Origin: Planctomycetota bacterium
GTDB lineage: Bacteria > Planctomycetota > Phycisphaerae > Sedimentisphaerales > Anaerohalosphaeraceae
Reading direction: 5' to 3'
DNA: 7,825 bases
Assembly (NCBI GenBank): GCA_003644175.1
Contig: QNBS01000097.1
Coordinates: forward strand, 1 to 7,825
The notes under the pieces were generated by a model. It did no database searches, had not been told where the DNA came from, and was given only the letters and a program-made list of their open reading frames with translations. The position numbers were made by a program, and so were the translations under genes. Positions 1-6,942 of this stretch are shown here, piece after piece; within the stretch, counting starts at the first letter, position 1; each line of letters opens with the position of its first letter.

Positions 1-1141
1 GTTCTGGTGAACATGCGAAGCTCAGTCGGACGTTGTTGGGACAGCCGAAGGGCTCGCCCGGTACGAGAGCGACATTTGCCTGCTCCAGGATCGCTTGTGC
101 GAAATCCATGCTGCCGTTTATTGCCGTATTGCCTATAGTTCGACCATAATGGGCGGAAACATCAGGAAAAGCGTAGAAGGCGCCTGTTGGCTCGGGGCAT
201 TTGACGCCGTCGATGGCGTTTAGCAGCCGGGCCATAAGCACCCCGCGTTTTTCGAATTCTATGCGCATTTTTTCGACCGCCCCACTGTTATCCTTCAGCG
301 CCGTGACCGCTGCGTACTGGGCGAAGGTTACGGGGTTTTGCGTCATGTGCGACTGGAGCCTCGCCATCGCCTTTATCGCATCGATCGGTCCTGCGGTGTA
401 GCCGAGGCGCCAGCCGGTCATGGCGAAGGCCTTGCTCAGTCCGTTGATGGTCAGGGTTCGCTTGCATGCGTCTTCGCTGAGGGCCGCAAAGCTGACGAAT
501 TTCGTATCGCCATAGACGAGTTTTTCGTAGATCTCGTCGGAAAGCACCATGACGTCGGCGCCTTCTAATACTTTTGCAAGGGCCGAAAGTTCGTCGGGTG
601 TGTATGAAAATCCGCCGGGATTGTTTGGAGAGTTCAGTAGGAACATGGCGGTTTTGTCGTTTATGGCGTCTTTGAGCTGGTCGGGAGTGATCTTATAGCT
701 GTTTTCGCTGCTTGTCTTGACGACCCTGGGTGTTGCGCCGGCGAGCTTGATCGCCTCCGGATAGGTTACCCAGTAAGGCGTCGGCAGTATGACCTCGTCG
801 CCGGGATCGAGGACGGCCTGCATCGACTCGTAGACCGAGTGCTTTGCGCCGATGTTGACAATTATCTGATCGGGCGAATAGGTAAGATTGTTGTCGGCCT
901 TGAGCTTTTCGGCGATTGCTGTTCGCAGTTCGATAATGCCGGGTGTGGCGGTGTATCCTGTCTTGCCCGCCTTCAGGGCGTCGATAGCGGCCTGTTTGAT
1001 GAAATCGGGCGTGTCGAAATCCGGTTCACCGGCGGCGAAACTGAGCACGTCGATGCCCTGGGCTATCATCTCTTTTGCCCGCGAGGTAACGGCCATGGTT
1101 GCAGACGGCGGGACGGCCTGGGCCTTTTTACTGACTTTCAT
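1..1141 (-). CDS. aspC: Class I PLP-dependent aminotransferase, aspartate aminotransferase type (3' end cut by window)
   Basis: Reading the reverse strand from 1141 gives 380 open codons running off the left edge. Visible landmarks are FAAGEPDFDTP near residue 40, a TGYTATPG segment, NSPNNPGG at 170-177 (N174 at the cofactor-contact Asn position; the usual NNPTG has Gly for Thr), SDEIYE with D202 and Y205, SKAFAMTGWR with the PLP-binding Lys at K237, and VRLSFA with R372 at the position that binds the substrate alpha-carboxylate. The layout matches the roughly 390-residue bacterial subgroup Ib enzymes such as that of Thermus, so about 10-20 C-terminal residues are missing. The expected reaction is aspartate plus 2-oxoglutarate to oxaloacetate plus glutamate in the cytoplasm. 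Subgroup Ib members can also act on prephenate or other amino acids, so the substrate is less certain than the fold. The ATG is supported by GGAAAGGA at 1151-1158, nine bases upstream. It has its own promoter and is independent of the operon to the right. Confidence 0.93.
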   Translation of the reverse strand, partial: MKVSKKAQAVPPSATMAVTSRAKEMIAQGIDVLSFAAGEPDFDTPDFIKQAAIDALKAGKTGYTATPGIIELRTAIAEKLKADNNLTYSPDQIIVNIGAKHSVYESMQAVLDPGDEVILPTPYWVTYPEAIKLAGATPRVVKTSSENSYKITPDQLKDAINDKTAMFLLNSPNNPGGFSYTPDELSALAKVLEGADVMVLSDEIYEKLVYGDTKFVSFAALSEDACKRTLTINGLSKAFAMTGWRLGYTAGPIDAIKAMARLQSHMTQNPVTFAQYAAVTALKDNSGAVEKMRIEFEKRGVLMARLLNAIDGVKCPEPTGAFYAFPDVSAHYGRTIGNTAINGSMDFAQAILEQANVALVPGEPFGCPNNVRLSFACSPE

Positions 1142-1150
1142 TGTACATTG

Positions 1151-1158
1151 TCCTTTCC
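1151..1158 (-). promoter_or_regulatory. Ribosome binding site of the aminotransferase gene
   Basis: The reverse strand reads GGAAAGGA, nine bases before the ATG at 1141. Another ATG at 1148-1146 lies closer to the site but is out of frame and stops after three codons (ATG TAC AAA TGA), so the start at 1141 is preferred. Confidence 0.75.
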
Positions 1159-1175
1159 AATTTACCATGAATTGC

Positions 1176-1193
1176 GGTGGGGCAAGCCCCACC
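1176..1193 (-). repeat. Perfect GC-rich inverted repeat in the aminotransferase leader
   Basis: The 18-base sequence GGTGGGGC-AA-GCCCCACC (plus strand) is a perfect palindrome with 8-base arms, or a 7-bp stem closed by a four-base loop. It lies between the predicted promoter (1228-1256) and the ribosome binding site (1151-1158), so it would be transcribed into the 5' leader about 17 bases before the Shine-Dalgarno. It could be a leader hairpin affecting mRNA stability or translation, or one copy of a dispersed REP-like palindrome. A U-tract does not follow it, so it is not a standard intrinsic terminator. Confidence 0.6.
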
Positions 1194-1227
1194 CTGCGAA
1201 CCCGGCTAAGCATCTTAAATCCGGCGT

Positions 1228-1256
1228 ATTAAAGCAATAACGCGCCGTCGGGTCAA
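1228..1256 (-). promoter_or_regulatory. Sigma70-type promoter of the aminotransferase gene
   Basis: On the reverse strand the -35 box is TTGACC (1256-1251) and the -10 box is TTTAAT (1233-1228), separated by exactly 17 bases. Transcription should begin near 1221, leaving a leader of about 80 bases before the ATG at 1141. The boxes match the consensus at five of six and four of six positions. This gives the aminotransferase a transcript separate from the operon on its right. Confidence 0.72.
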
Positions 1257-1257
1257 G

Positions 1258-1273
1258 GAAAATGATTATTTTC
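1258..1273. promoter_or_regulatory. AT-rich dyad abutting the -35 box (operator candidate)
   Basis: GAAAAT-GATT-ATTTTC is a perfect inverted repeat with 6-base arms and a 4-base centre. It begins one base beyond the upstream edge of the TTGACC -35 box, where an activator or repressor dimer could bind. A weak AT hairpin or chance are alternatives. The regulator is unknown. Confidence 0.3.
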
Positions 1274-1328
1274 GGGGCGATCGGCGATTGAGATTTTGCT
1301 TTACGGCGGCTTATTTTTTTTGCGTTTT

Positions 1329-1946
1329 TTATGGTGTATAATTTAACTGTTTGATAGACTCAATTTTTGTCCAGCCATTCGAATGCGGGTCATGTGGATA
1401 ATACGATGGGATTTCTGTATATTTTTTCATAAAAATATCGCTGGAATTGTCCGCTATGAAAATTAACGAACCTGTATTCCCTGGGTCCGCTGGTATGGCG
1501 GCAACGGCCCATTCTTTTTCGTAATCGAGTTTTCTGGTTTGTCCCTTTGCTGACAACGCACGACTGTACAAGTTGATAAAATAATATCCATCGATCGCAA
1601 AAGAGGGGGCCACTGCAAAAGCAATATCTTTTGGGATCAGTTTTATCGTGGTCGCTTCGCTTTGGATGTTGACACATCTCCAGAGGTGGGTGAAAAATTT
1701 TGCATATTTCTTCTTTCCGTCTCCATCCCTGTCGGTTTGTTTATATTTTTCCTGAGCCTGAGAGATACGCCGCAAATTTTTGAAGGCCTGTATTTCGTTG
1801 GCCCGCATATCTTCGCTGGTTAATTGCGCCGGTCGGTTATAACGGTTTAACCATTGCAACGCAGCCCAGATAAATCCTAATGTTACGATGACTGTGAAGA
1901 TAATCCCGACCACACTGATTTCCTTGTTTTGCGAGCTTGTATTCAT
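1329..1946 (-). CDS. Single-TM pseudopilin-like protein with DxDxDG loop
   Basis: The 205-residue protein has one strong N-terminal TM helix (about residues 11-31), then an extended helix with NEIQAFKNLRRISQAQ (50-65), and then a globular region. The order TM, long amphipathic helix, YAKF-type segment, and an AxPADPGNTGS/FIADNSS segment near 150-169 resembles type II secretion pseudopilin (GspG-like) ectodomains. DRDGDG at 72-77 fits a DxDxDG calcium-binding loop. The G-F/I-T-L-x-E prepilin peptidase site is absent, so it is probably an uncleaved membrane anchor with an outward-facing domain rather than a filament subunit. Its ATG overlaps the stop of the radical SAM gene as ATGA, with AAGGA at 1955-1959 eight bases upstream, so the two are probably translated together. 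It is the last gene of the operon. The fold call is by pattern only and the function is unknown. Confidence 0.75.
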   Translation of the reverse strand: MNTSSQNKEISVVGIIFTVIVTLGFIWAALQWLNRYNRPAQLTSEDMRANEIQAFKNLRRISQAQEKYKQTDRDGDGKKKYAKFFTHLWRCVNIQSEATTIKLIPKDIAFAVAPSFAIDGYYFINLYSRALSAKGQTRKLDYEKEWAVAAIPADPGNTGSLIFIADNSSDIFMKKYTEIPSYYPHDPHSNGWTKIESIKQLNYTP

Positions 1947-3130
1947 TTGCCGGTTCCTTTGTTATTGTGCTCAACTACGAAGGGGCATTCAGGGTCGCAG
2001 CGGTCAGGATCGCCCGTGACATATTCGGCAACTGCGTGACAGCCGCCTTTGCAAATATCAAGGTATTCGCAGCTTCGGCAGGGTTGAGGCGCTCTTTGCA
2101 TCCAGCTTGTAATCTTTTCAAAATTGTTTTTGTCCGAGCCAAGCTCAAATATGGACAGTCCGGAGCTTTTCAAAAATGAACATCCGCTCACAGAGCCATC
2201 GCTGCGCATTCCCCAAAGCACATTGCCCGCTTCACAGCCATACGTTGCCGTCGATTCGAGTAGTTTTCGCGGCGGATTGTGGTAGCAAAACATCGGAACG
2301 AAGGAGCAGTCTATTTTGGCGGCGATTTCGTATTTGGCGGACAACTTTGCCAACATTGGCGTAAGAGAAATATTCTGCTCATACGTTGTACGTTCTTTTT
2401 CATAACTGCCGCCGGCCCGGCCGGCCGGCTTGAACCTGAGAAATTCAATTTCATTCAATTTCTTTTTCTGAGCATACTCGAACAGTTCGCCTGTCCCGTC
2501 GAAATTCCTTCGCCCAACAACGCAATTAATGCCGGCAGGCACACCGGCGTCAATCAACAGGTCAAGGGCCTGGTCTGCGATTGCGAACATATTTTTGCCT
2601 CTGAATACGCCGTACATATCTCCAATCCCGTCAAGCGAAACATTTACCTGTCCGAAAATCTTCATTTTTTGGGCAATATCAGGCGTTATTCCCATCCCTG
2701 ATACGGTCAAATTCGGTACAAGGCCTTTTCTTCGTGCGTACTCGGCAATCTCAAATAAATCACCCCGTTCCAATGCTTCCCCGCCGCCAAGTGCGATATG
2801 GAAAACATTCATTTCGGCAAGTATATCCAGTGCTCTTTTAATCCCGTCGGTGTCCAGTTGGCCTGGGTCTTTTTCACCTGCGCCCATATAACAATGAGGG
2901 CATCCGACAGAACATTTGTTTGTAATCGCAAAATGCACCTCCGTCGGCGCCGACAATAACCCTACCGATTCGTCGGCCGTATCCCATTGCGGCGATTGGC
3001 TCAAACCAAGTTCTCGCATGTAATCGCGGTCAACAAATGCAAGAAACGGCGGCGATTGGCTGGAAATTATCCCGCCGAAGTTTTCGAAACGATATTTCAT
3101 CGCTGCTGGTTTGTTTTTTTTGTTGTCCAT
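1943..3130 (-). CDS. Radical SAM/SPASM enzyme, candidate peptide or protein modifier
   Basis: The 395-residue cytoplasmic protein carries the radical SAM cluster motif CSVGCPHC (C73, C77, C80), the SAM-contact GGGE at 115-118, VNVSLDG near 163-168, and LRFKPAGR near 231-238. The C-terminal half has the full SPASM pattern: C299, DGSVSGC317, then C351-x2-C354-x5-C360-x3-C364 and C378, with C382 close by. This should hold two auxiliary [4Fe-4S] clusters. C275 and C282 are additional cysteines. SPASM enzymes include modifiers of ribosomally made peptides and anaerobic sulfatase maturases. Residues 11-58 precede the barrel and could be a degenerate peptide-recognition region, but that is a guess. 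The start at 3130 has only a weak AAAGA site. M11 is an alternative start but lacks a better one. The gene begins nine bases after the TPR gene and overlaps the pseudopilin-like gene by four. The best substrate candidates in the operon are the two GYNPNSSS miniproteins. Confidence 0.92.
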   Translation of the reverse strand: MDNKKNKPAAMKYRFENFGGIISSQSPPFLAFVDRDYMRELGLSQSPQWDTADESVGLLSAPTEVHFAITNKCSVGCPHCYMGAGEKDPGQLDTDGIKRALDILAEMNVFHIALGGGEALERGDLFEIAEYARRKGLVPNLTVSGMGITPDIAQKMKIFGQVNVSLDGIGDMYGVFRGKNMFAIADQALDLLIDAGVPAGINCVVGRRNFDGTGELFEYAQKKKLNEIEFLRFKPAGRAGGSYEKERTTYEQNISLTPMLAKLSAKYEIAAKIDCSFVPMFCYHNPPRKLLESTATYGCEAGNVLWGMRSDGSVSGCSFLKSSGLSIFELGSDKNNFEKITSWMQRAPQPCRSCEYLDICKGGCHAVAEYVTGDPDRCDPECPFVVEHNNKGTGK

Positions 3131-3139
3131 GTTGATTCT

Positions 3140-4429
3140 TTATTTTTCAGGCAGGTTCTTTTTCGTTTTGGGATCTGATGGACAATGCTGTTCGAGCCAT
3201 TCTCGGAGATCTAAATCCCGCATTACCTTTGTTGATAAGTTTGGGTATGCCTTAGGATTTGTTAAAATCATTGGCTCCATCTCACCTTGTATAAAATATA
3301 TGTGCCCGTTTGCGAGGGAAATGATATTTTTTCCTTTAGCCCTGAATGCGCCTTGCTGGTCGCAGTAACGCATATAAAAAACTGCGGTCAGGGAAGAAAA
3401 TAATAACAACCCGAATATAGCATTAATCAATATCGTGGTCCATATGCATTTAAGCCTGCTCGTTCCGATAGAGAACACAAACATTTCTAATGTTGCGACA
3501 AGGCCGTATAGAAATAAATGTTTTGCGACTTCAGCCCCCGGGCTCGTCGGCGCCGCATTAACAAACCAAGGCTCCTGTGCACCAAGGGTATTGATGATAG
3601 TCTCGTCCGCTTGAAATATTTCACCAAAATATTTATGAGATCCGGTAAATATCGCCCACCATAAAATCACCATCAGCAAACCGATCGCCAAATGTCTTAT
3701 TTTCAGCCGTCGCCACGGCCGAGACACATAAAAACCGACAACAGTGAAGACCAAAAGCACACCTATAATTGCCCATGCGGTTTTGCTGATAGTAATAACA
3801 GCCCAGCGTGTTTGCGAGACCCTCGCTCGTACTTCCACGGCTAAATGAAAATTTATGCATGGTTTGATCTGCACGCATTTTTCAAATAGCTTGCAGGATT
3901 GGCGATACTTTTCAAGGGACATATAATGCACGCCAAGGTAATAATAAGCTTCCGCGAGTTTATAGTATTCCGGGTTTTCTTCAATCAAGGCGTGTAATTG
4001 TGCGATTTGTCTTTTTATTTTGTTTTTATCTGTCCCTCTGCTTGAGGCGATTCGTGACTGTTTCAATAATAAGTCTTGTTTGCTGTATTTTTCCTTTAAA
4101 GCGTTGAGCCGGGAGATTTCGTTGTTAGCCATAGACCTGGCGGGATGATCTTCGGGGAGTTTAATATCAAGGATTTTTTTGTATAACCTTAGCGCACCAT
4201 CCGGATTGCCCATAAGTTCTTCGTAGAAATGAGCCTGGATTTTCAGGGCCTCTGCGCGTTGCGACGGGCTTAGTGCTCCAGCACGAAGTATCCTGTTAAG
4301 CATGCCCGTCACTTTGCTGTATTCTTTTTGCTCTAACAAAGTTTGAACTTCAGATACAGGGTCCTGCTGACCGCAATATGCACAACTGATGAAAACAAAA
4401 CAGATAAACGTAATAATGATTTTTTTCAT
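3140..4429 (-). CDS. Exported TPR protein with four C-terminal TM helices
   Basis: This 429-residue protein has an N-terminal signal sequence (about 1-19; FISC16 is a weak lipobox alternative). It then has a helical TPR-like domain (about 24-195) whose clearest repeat is AEAYYYLGVHYMSLEKYRQSCKLFEKCVQIKP near 159-190. TM helices lie near 217-235, 245-263, 303-321 and 327-351, followed by a soluble tail. The loops SRPWRRLKIRH (236-246) and TSRLK (323-327) are strongly basic, which places them inside and the TPR domain, the 264-302 loop and the tail outside. Three cysteines are spaced C179-x5-C185-x5-C191 in the last TPR, with C356 and C416 in the tail. These are possible clients of the thiol relay encoded upstream. 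The start lies three bases after the stop of small protein A and has no strong Shine-Dalgarno, suggesting coupled translation. The family was not recognised. A scaffold for the system's membrane proteins is an inference. Confidence 0.85.
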   Translation of the reverse strand: MKKIIITFICFVFISCAYCGQQDPVSEVQTLLEQKEYSKVTGMLNRILRAGALSPSQRAEALKIQAHFYEELMGNPDGALRLYKKILDIKLPEDHPARSMANNEISRLNALKEKYSKQDLLLKQSRIASSRGTDKNKIKRQIAQLHALIEENPEYYKLAEAYYYLGVHYMSLEKYRQSCKLFEKCVQIKPCINFHLAVEVRARVSQTRWAVITISKTAWAIIGVLLVFTVVGFYVSRPWRRLKIRHLAIGLLMVILWWAIFTGSHKYFGEIFQADETIINTLGAQEPWFVNAAPTSPGAEVAKHLFLYGLVATLEMFVFSIGTSRLKCIWTTILINAIFGLLLFSSLTAVFYMRYCDQQGAFRAKGKNIISLANGHIYFIQGEMEPMILTNPKAYPNLSTKVMRDLDLREWLEQHCPSDPKTKKNLPEK

Positions 4430-4432
4430 GGT

Positions 4433-4648
4433 TTACTGTTCCGGGCCGGGTGTGAGTTCTTTTTTAGCATGTTTTTTGTTCTCGTCTTTCATGAAAGCAG
4501 ATATAATAATACCTGAGGCGAGCCCAAAAACAGATGTCACCACGAGAAGAGCGGCGGGCAAAGCAAAAACTATTGATCCCATTGAGCTTGAGTTTGGATT
4601 ATAACCCTGTTTAAGCCGAAGGACCTTGCCTTTTCGAATCTTTCTCAT
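4433..4648 (-). CDS. Small membrane protein A, GYNPNSSS signature (radical SAM substrate candidate)
   Basis: The 71-residue protein has three parts: a basic N-terminus (residues 2-14, rich in Lys and Arg), the signature GYNPNSSSMGS at 15-25, and an uncharged hydrophobic stretch at about 26-52 that should span the membrane. A Lys-rich tail follows. There are no cysteines. It is paralogous to the 68-residue protein at 7455-7661, with 18 of the first 25 residues identical and little alignment afterwards. The ATG at 4648 is chosen over an in-frame GTG at 4657 because the GTG is part of the Shine-Dalgarno GAGGTG, and because this start aligns the two paralogues exactly. Its ATG overlaps the stop of the 761-residue fusion gene as TAATG. 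Conserved head, variable hydrophobic part and a neighbouring SPASM enzyme suggest a ribosomally made, post-translationally modified membrane peptide. A structural subunit of a membrane complex is the main alternative. Confidence 0.85.
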   Translation of the reverse strand: MRKIRKGKVLRLKQGYNPNSSSMGSIVFALPAALLVVTSVFGLASGIIISAFMKDENKKHAKKELTPGPEQ

Positions 4649-6933
4649 TACAACCACCTCAAATTGTAAATAATCATCAATGCCATGACCGCGAAAAGCA
4701 CGGCAAAAGCCATTTTAACCGCGGCAATATGTCGCCTGAAAATATTGCCCATGCGCTCCGAAGTAACTCCAAACGCAGCCAGCAGGAACACCACGACAAG
4801 GGGCAGTATAAAAGCAATATTATACAAAAACAAGTATGATACCGCCTTGACACGATAAGTTGGCTCGGAGATCATTGCCACAATCGGGATATAAACCTGA
4901 CCTGTGCAGGCAAGTTCCATTCCCGCGATCACCACTCCCAAAGCAAACGAAGCCCCGACAATTGCGACTTTGTTTCTGGCAAAGTCCCTGATTCGTCCTC
5001 TAATTGCTTTTTTTAGGAAGCCCGGCAACTGCAGTGTGATGTCCTTAACGTTACCTTTGAGACATCGAACAAAATCGATTAGAGAAAACACGCCGAGTAT
5101 CACAACAGCAAGCAGAAGCAGTAAATTTACACCACCTGTGATTATCTGACTTCTTAATATCGATTTCAAAAAGTTAAACAATGTCAGCCCAATAGCGAAA
5201 TAGGTAAAGAAAACCGCCAGCGTAAATATGCCGCCGGTATAAAACATTTGTTTGCGGGAAATACCGGCGAAGCTAAGGTATGAGATCAGGAAAATAATCG
5301 TTGTAAAAGCACACGGGTTTATTCCGTCAAGAAGGCCGGCTCCTGCAACCATACCACATGTCAGGGCATTAAACTTCTCTTGAGCGATAGCGGCTGTATC
5401 ATGAGCCTGCTTGAAGGGCACAATCATCCGTTCAACATATCGCTGAGGGTTTTTGCGAAACTCGGCAATCTCTTTGTCGAGTTGTGACTCTATTTCAGCT
5501 TCTCCACCAAGAACGTTTCGACCAACAAAAACAGCGGGAATGTCGGCCCCCTGTCGGCCGAATTCGGCTTCTGTGTTGAGAAACATCTCATAAGTTCCTT
5601 CAGTAGCAAAATCGAAATAAAACACTCGCAAAACAACATCATTTTTCTTCGCCAGCCTGGGTAGATCATGCTTGAGCAGTTTTCGACAATAAGCACAATC
5701 ATAAGAGAATAAATGCAAAGTAAGCTCCGGGCCATTGCTTTCATTATTTATAAGGATTTCTTTACGAAGCTGATTGACATCCCGATTCATATGGCCGGCT
5801 GTGTCGGAATATTGTGACCTCGGCGTTAATGTTATAGCGTCAAGAACTGTTCCGTCGGTGGCAATAGCACGAATAGTCATCGTATCCGAATCGACATCAA
5901 CCCGGCAGAAGTGATGCCTGCGAGCCTCGGCCTGCGAGGCAAATGTCGGGTCTTTTTTCATCCAGATCAGCTCGGCGCCCCCACCGCCTGAAATGATATA
6001 TGTAATCCCCTGGCGACTGGAGCGCTCATACAAATGCCAACTGGCAAAAACAACATCAACCTTATACTTTTGAAAAATCGGCGCCCATACGCGACGTAGT
6101 GTTTCAGAGGATTTACCGCGTGATATATAAACGGGGTCATGCAAAAAAACCACCCTGAAAGGCGCTTTCTGTACTTTTTCTCTTGCTAATTCAGATTCGA
6201 GCCATTGAACCTGCTCGCTTCCACTATCGATCTCCCCGCGCTGCTGGCGTCCTTGCGTATCCCATGCCCGCAAGGCGAAAAACTGAACCCCGCCCCATTC
6301 GAATCTGTAATATCCTTTCGCAAGCTTAGGAAAATATTTTGCACACAATCCACGTCCGTTGGCATAATCATTATCACCCATAACAGCATAAACCGCGGAC
6401 CGTCGCAGGAGATCGGATTCAATTTGAAAAAAGTCTTCCCAAAGCTCTTCTTTGCTCCCGTCATCCACCATGTCCCCAAGAACCAGACAAAAAGCAGGCT
6501 CATGGTCCATCATCTGGGCAATAACTTCCTTGTGGCCTCGGCTGGTCTGCGTATCACCTGGTCGAGGATCGCCATATACCGCAAACGTAAAGGACTTTCC
6601 CGGGCGAGGCGCTGTTTTTATTTGAAAACTGCCGTCGCCTTCGGGAGTTTGAATCGCCCCCTGGCCGCAAATTACCTGATAATCATATATGGAGCCTTCT
6701 TTGAGCCCTGTTACTTTTATAAAATGAGATTTGCTCTTGTCGGCCGCGGCGAATTCTGTTACCTGGCCGGCGTCAAACACTCTCACTTTAGCCGAAGAAG
6801 GCTCATTGAGATGAAAAGCTACAGTAGCACCGTTGTCTGTAACATCCAGCAAATAAGGTTCCACTGCAAAATCGCAGTAAGCAATATTGGCTAATGTTAC
6901 AAGTAATACAATCGAAAACTTCAAAGGGTTCAT
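4648..6933 (-). CDS. Exported fusion: metallophosphoesterase-like, thioredoxin-fold and DsbD/CcdA-type membrane domains
   Basis: The 761-residue protein has a signal peptide (about 1-20), a beta-rich Fn3-like domain (about 22-108) as in purple acid phosphatases, and a calcineurin-type phosphoesterase domain (about 114-345). A thioredoxin-fold domain (about 395-500) has C413-AY-C416 and a likely cis-Pro at P466. A DsbD/CcdA-type membrane domain (about 524-757) has six predicted helices and the paired cysteines GINPC541 and ELAC676TG. The membrane cysteines should carry cytoplasmic reducing power outward to the CxxC domain and probably to the TlpA-like lipoprotein encoded just upstream. In the phosphoesterase, D122, D154, H265 and H300 remain, but GNHE reads GDND (186-189) and GHxH reads ASWH (297-300), so one metal site looks altered. 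GAGGG at 6940-6944 lies six bases before the ATG. No frameshift is visible between domains. The substrate of either activity is unknown. Confidence 0.9.
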   Translation of the reverse strand: MNPLKFSIVLLVTLANIAYCDFAVEPYLLDVTDNGATVAFHLNEPSSAKVRVFDAGQVTEFAAADKSKSHFIKVTGLKEGSIYDYQVICGQGAIQTPEGDGSFQIKTAPRPGKSFTFAVYGDPRPGDTQTSRGHKEVIAQMMDHEPAFCLVLGDMVDDGSKEELWEDFFQIESDLLRRSAVYAVMGDNDYANGRGLCAKYFPKLAKGYYRFEWGGVQFFALRAWDTQGRQQRGEIDSGSEQVQWLESELAREKVQKAPFRVVFLHDPVYISRGKSSETLRRVWAPIFQKYKVDVVFASWHLYERSSRQGITYIISGGGGAELIWMKKDPTFASQAEARRHHFCRVDVDSDTMTIRAIATDGTVLDAITLTPRSQYSDTAGHMNRDVNQLRKEILINNESNGPELTLHLFSYDCAYCRKLLKHDLPRLAKKNDVVLRVFYFDFATEGTYEMFLNTEAEFGRQGADIPAVFVGRNVLGGEAEIESQLDKEIAEFRKNPQRYVERMIVPFKQAHDTAAIAQEKFNALTCGMVAGAGLLDGINPCAFTTIIFLISYLSFAGISRKQMFYTGGIFTLAVFFTYFAIGLTLFNFLKSILRSQIITGGVNLLLLLAVVILGVFSLIDFVRCLKGNVKDITLQLPGFLKKAIRGRIRDFARNKVAIVGASFALGVVIAGMELACTGQVYIPIVAMISEPTYRVKAVSYLFLYNIAFILPLVVVFLLAAFGVTSERMGNIFRRHIAAVKMAFAVLFAVMALMIIYNLRWL
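4655..4660 (-). promoter_or_regulatory. Shine-Dalgarno that fixes the start of small protein A
   Basis: The reverse strand reads GAGGTG, then six bases, then ATG at 4648. The site lies inside the last codons of the upstream fusion gene. It contains the GTG at 4657 that an ORF finder would take as the start, so that GTG is unlikely to initiate. Confidence 0.7.
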
Positions 6934-6942
6934 TCAGCACCC

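Noticed and set aside
839..1240. Two overlapping plus-strand frames of 133 and 114 codons
   Set aside because: Both are antisense to the N-terminal part of the aminotransferase and its leader. The aminotransferase motifs identify the real frame.
1290..1330. T-runs between the operon and the aminotransferase as a terminator
   Set aside because: The T-tracts are on the plus strand, where no gene ends. On the minus strand they are A-runs, and no stable stem precedes a U-tract.
2411..2429. GC-rich palindromic stretch in the radical SAM gene
   Set aside because: It encodes the KPAGRAGG segment that belongs to the protein family. The base pattern follows from Pro, Ala, Gly and Arg codons.
2279..2891. 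Plus-strand frames of 140 and 120 codons
   Set aside because: They are antisense to the radical SAM gene, whose cysteine motifs and codons identify the coding strand.
2989..3061. A 13-base direct repeat (GCGGCGATTGGCT), two copies exactly 60 bases apart
   Set aside because: Both copies are in frame and encode a repeated Ser-Gln-Ser-Pro in the radical SAM N-terminus. Two short copies are not enough to call a repeat element.
4649..4657. GTG start nine bases upstream for small protein A
   Set aside because: The GTG is part of the GAGGTG Shine-Dalgarno. The ATG at 4648 has ideal spacing and aligns with the paralogue.
6205..6894. A 229-codon open frame on the plus strand
   Set aside because: It lies wholly antisense to the phosphoesterase domain, whose motifs are clear on the minus strand. 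Its translation has no recognisable domain.
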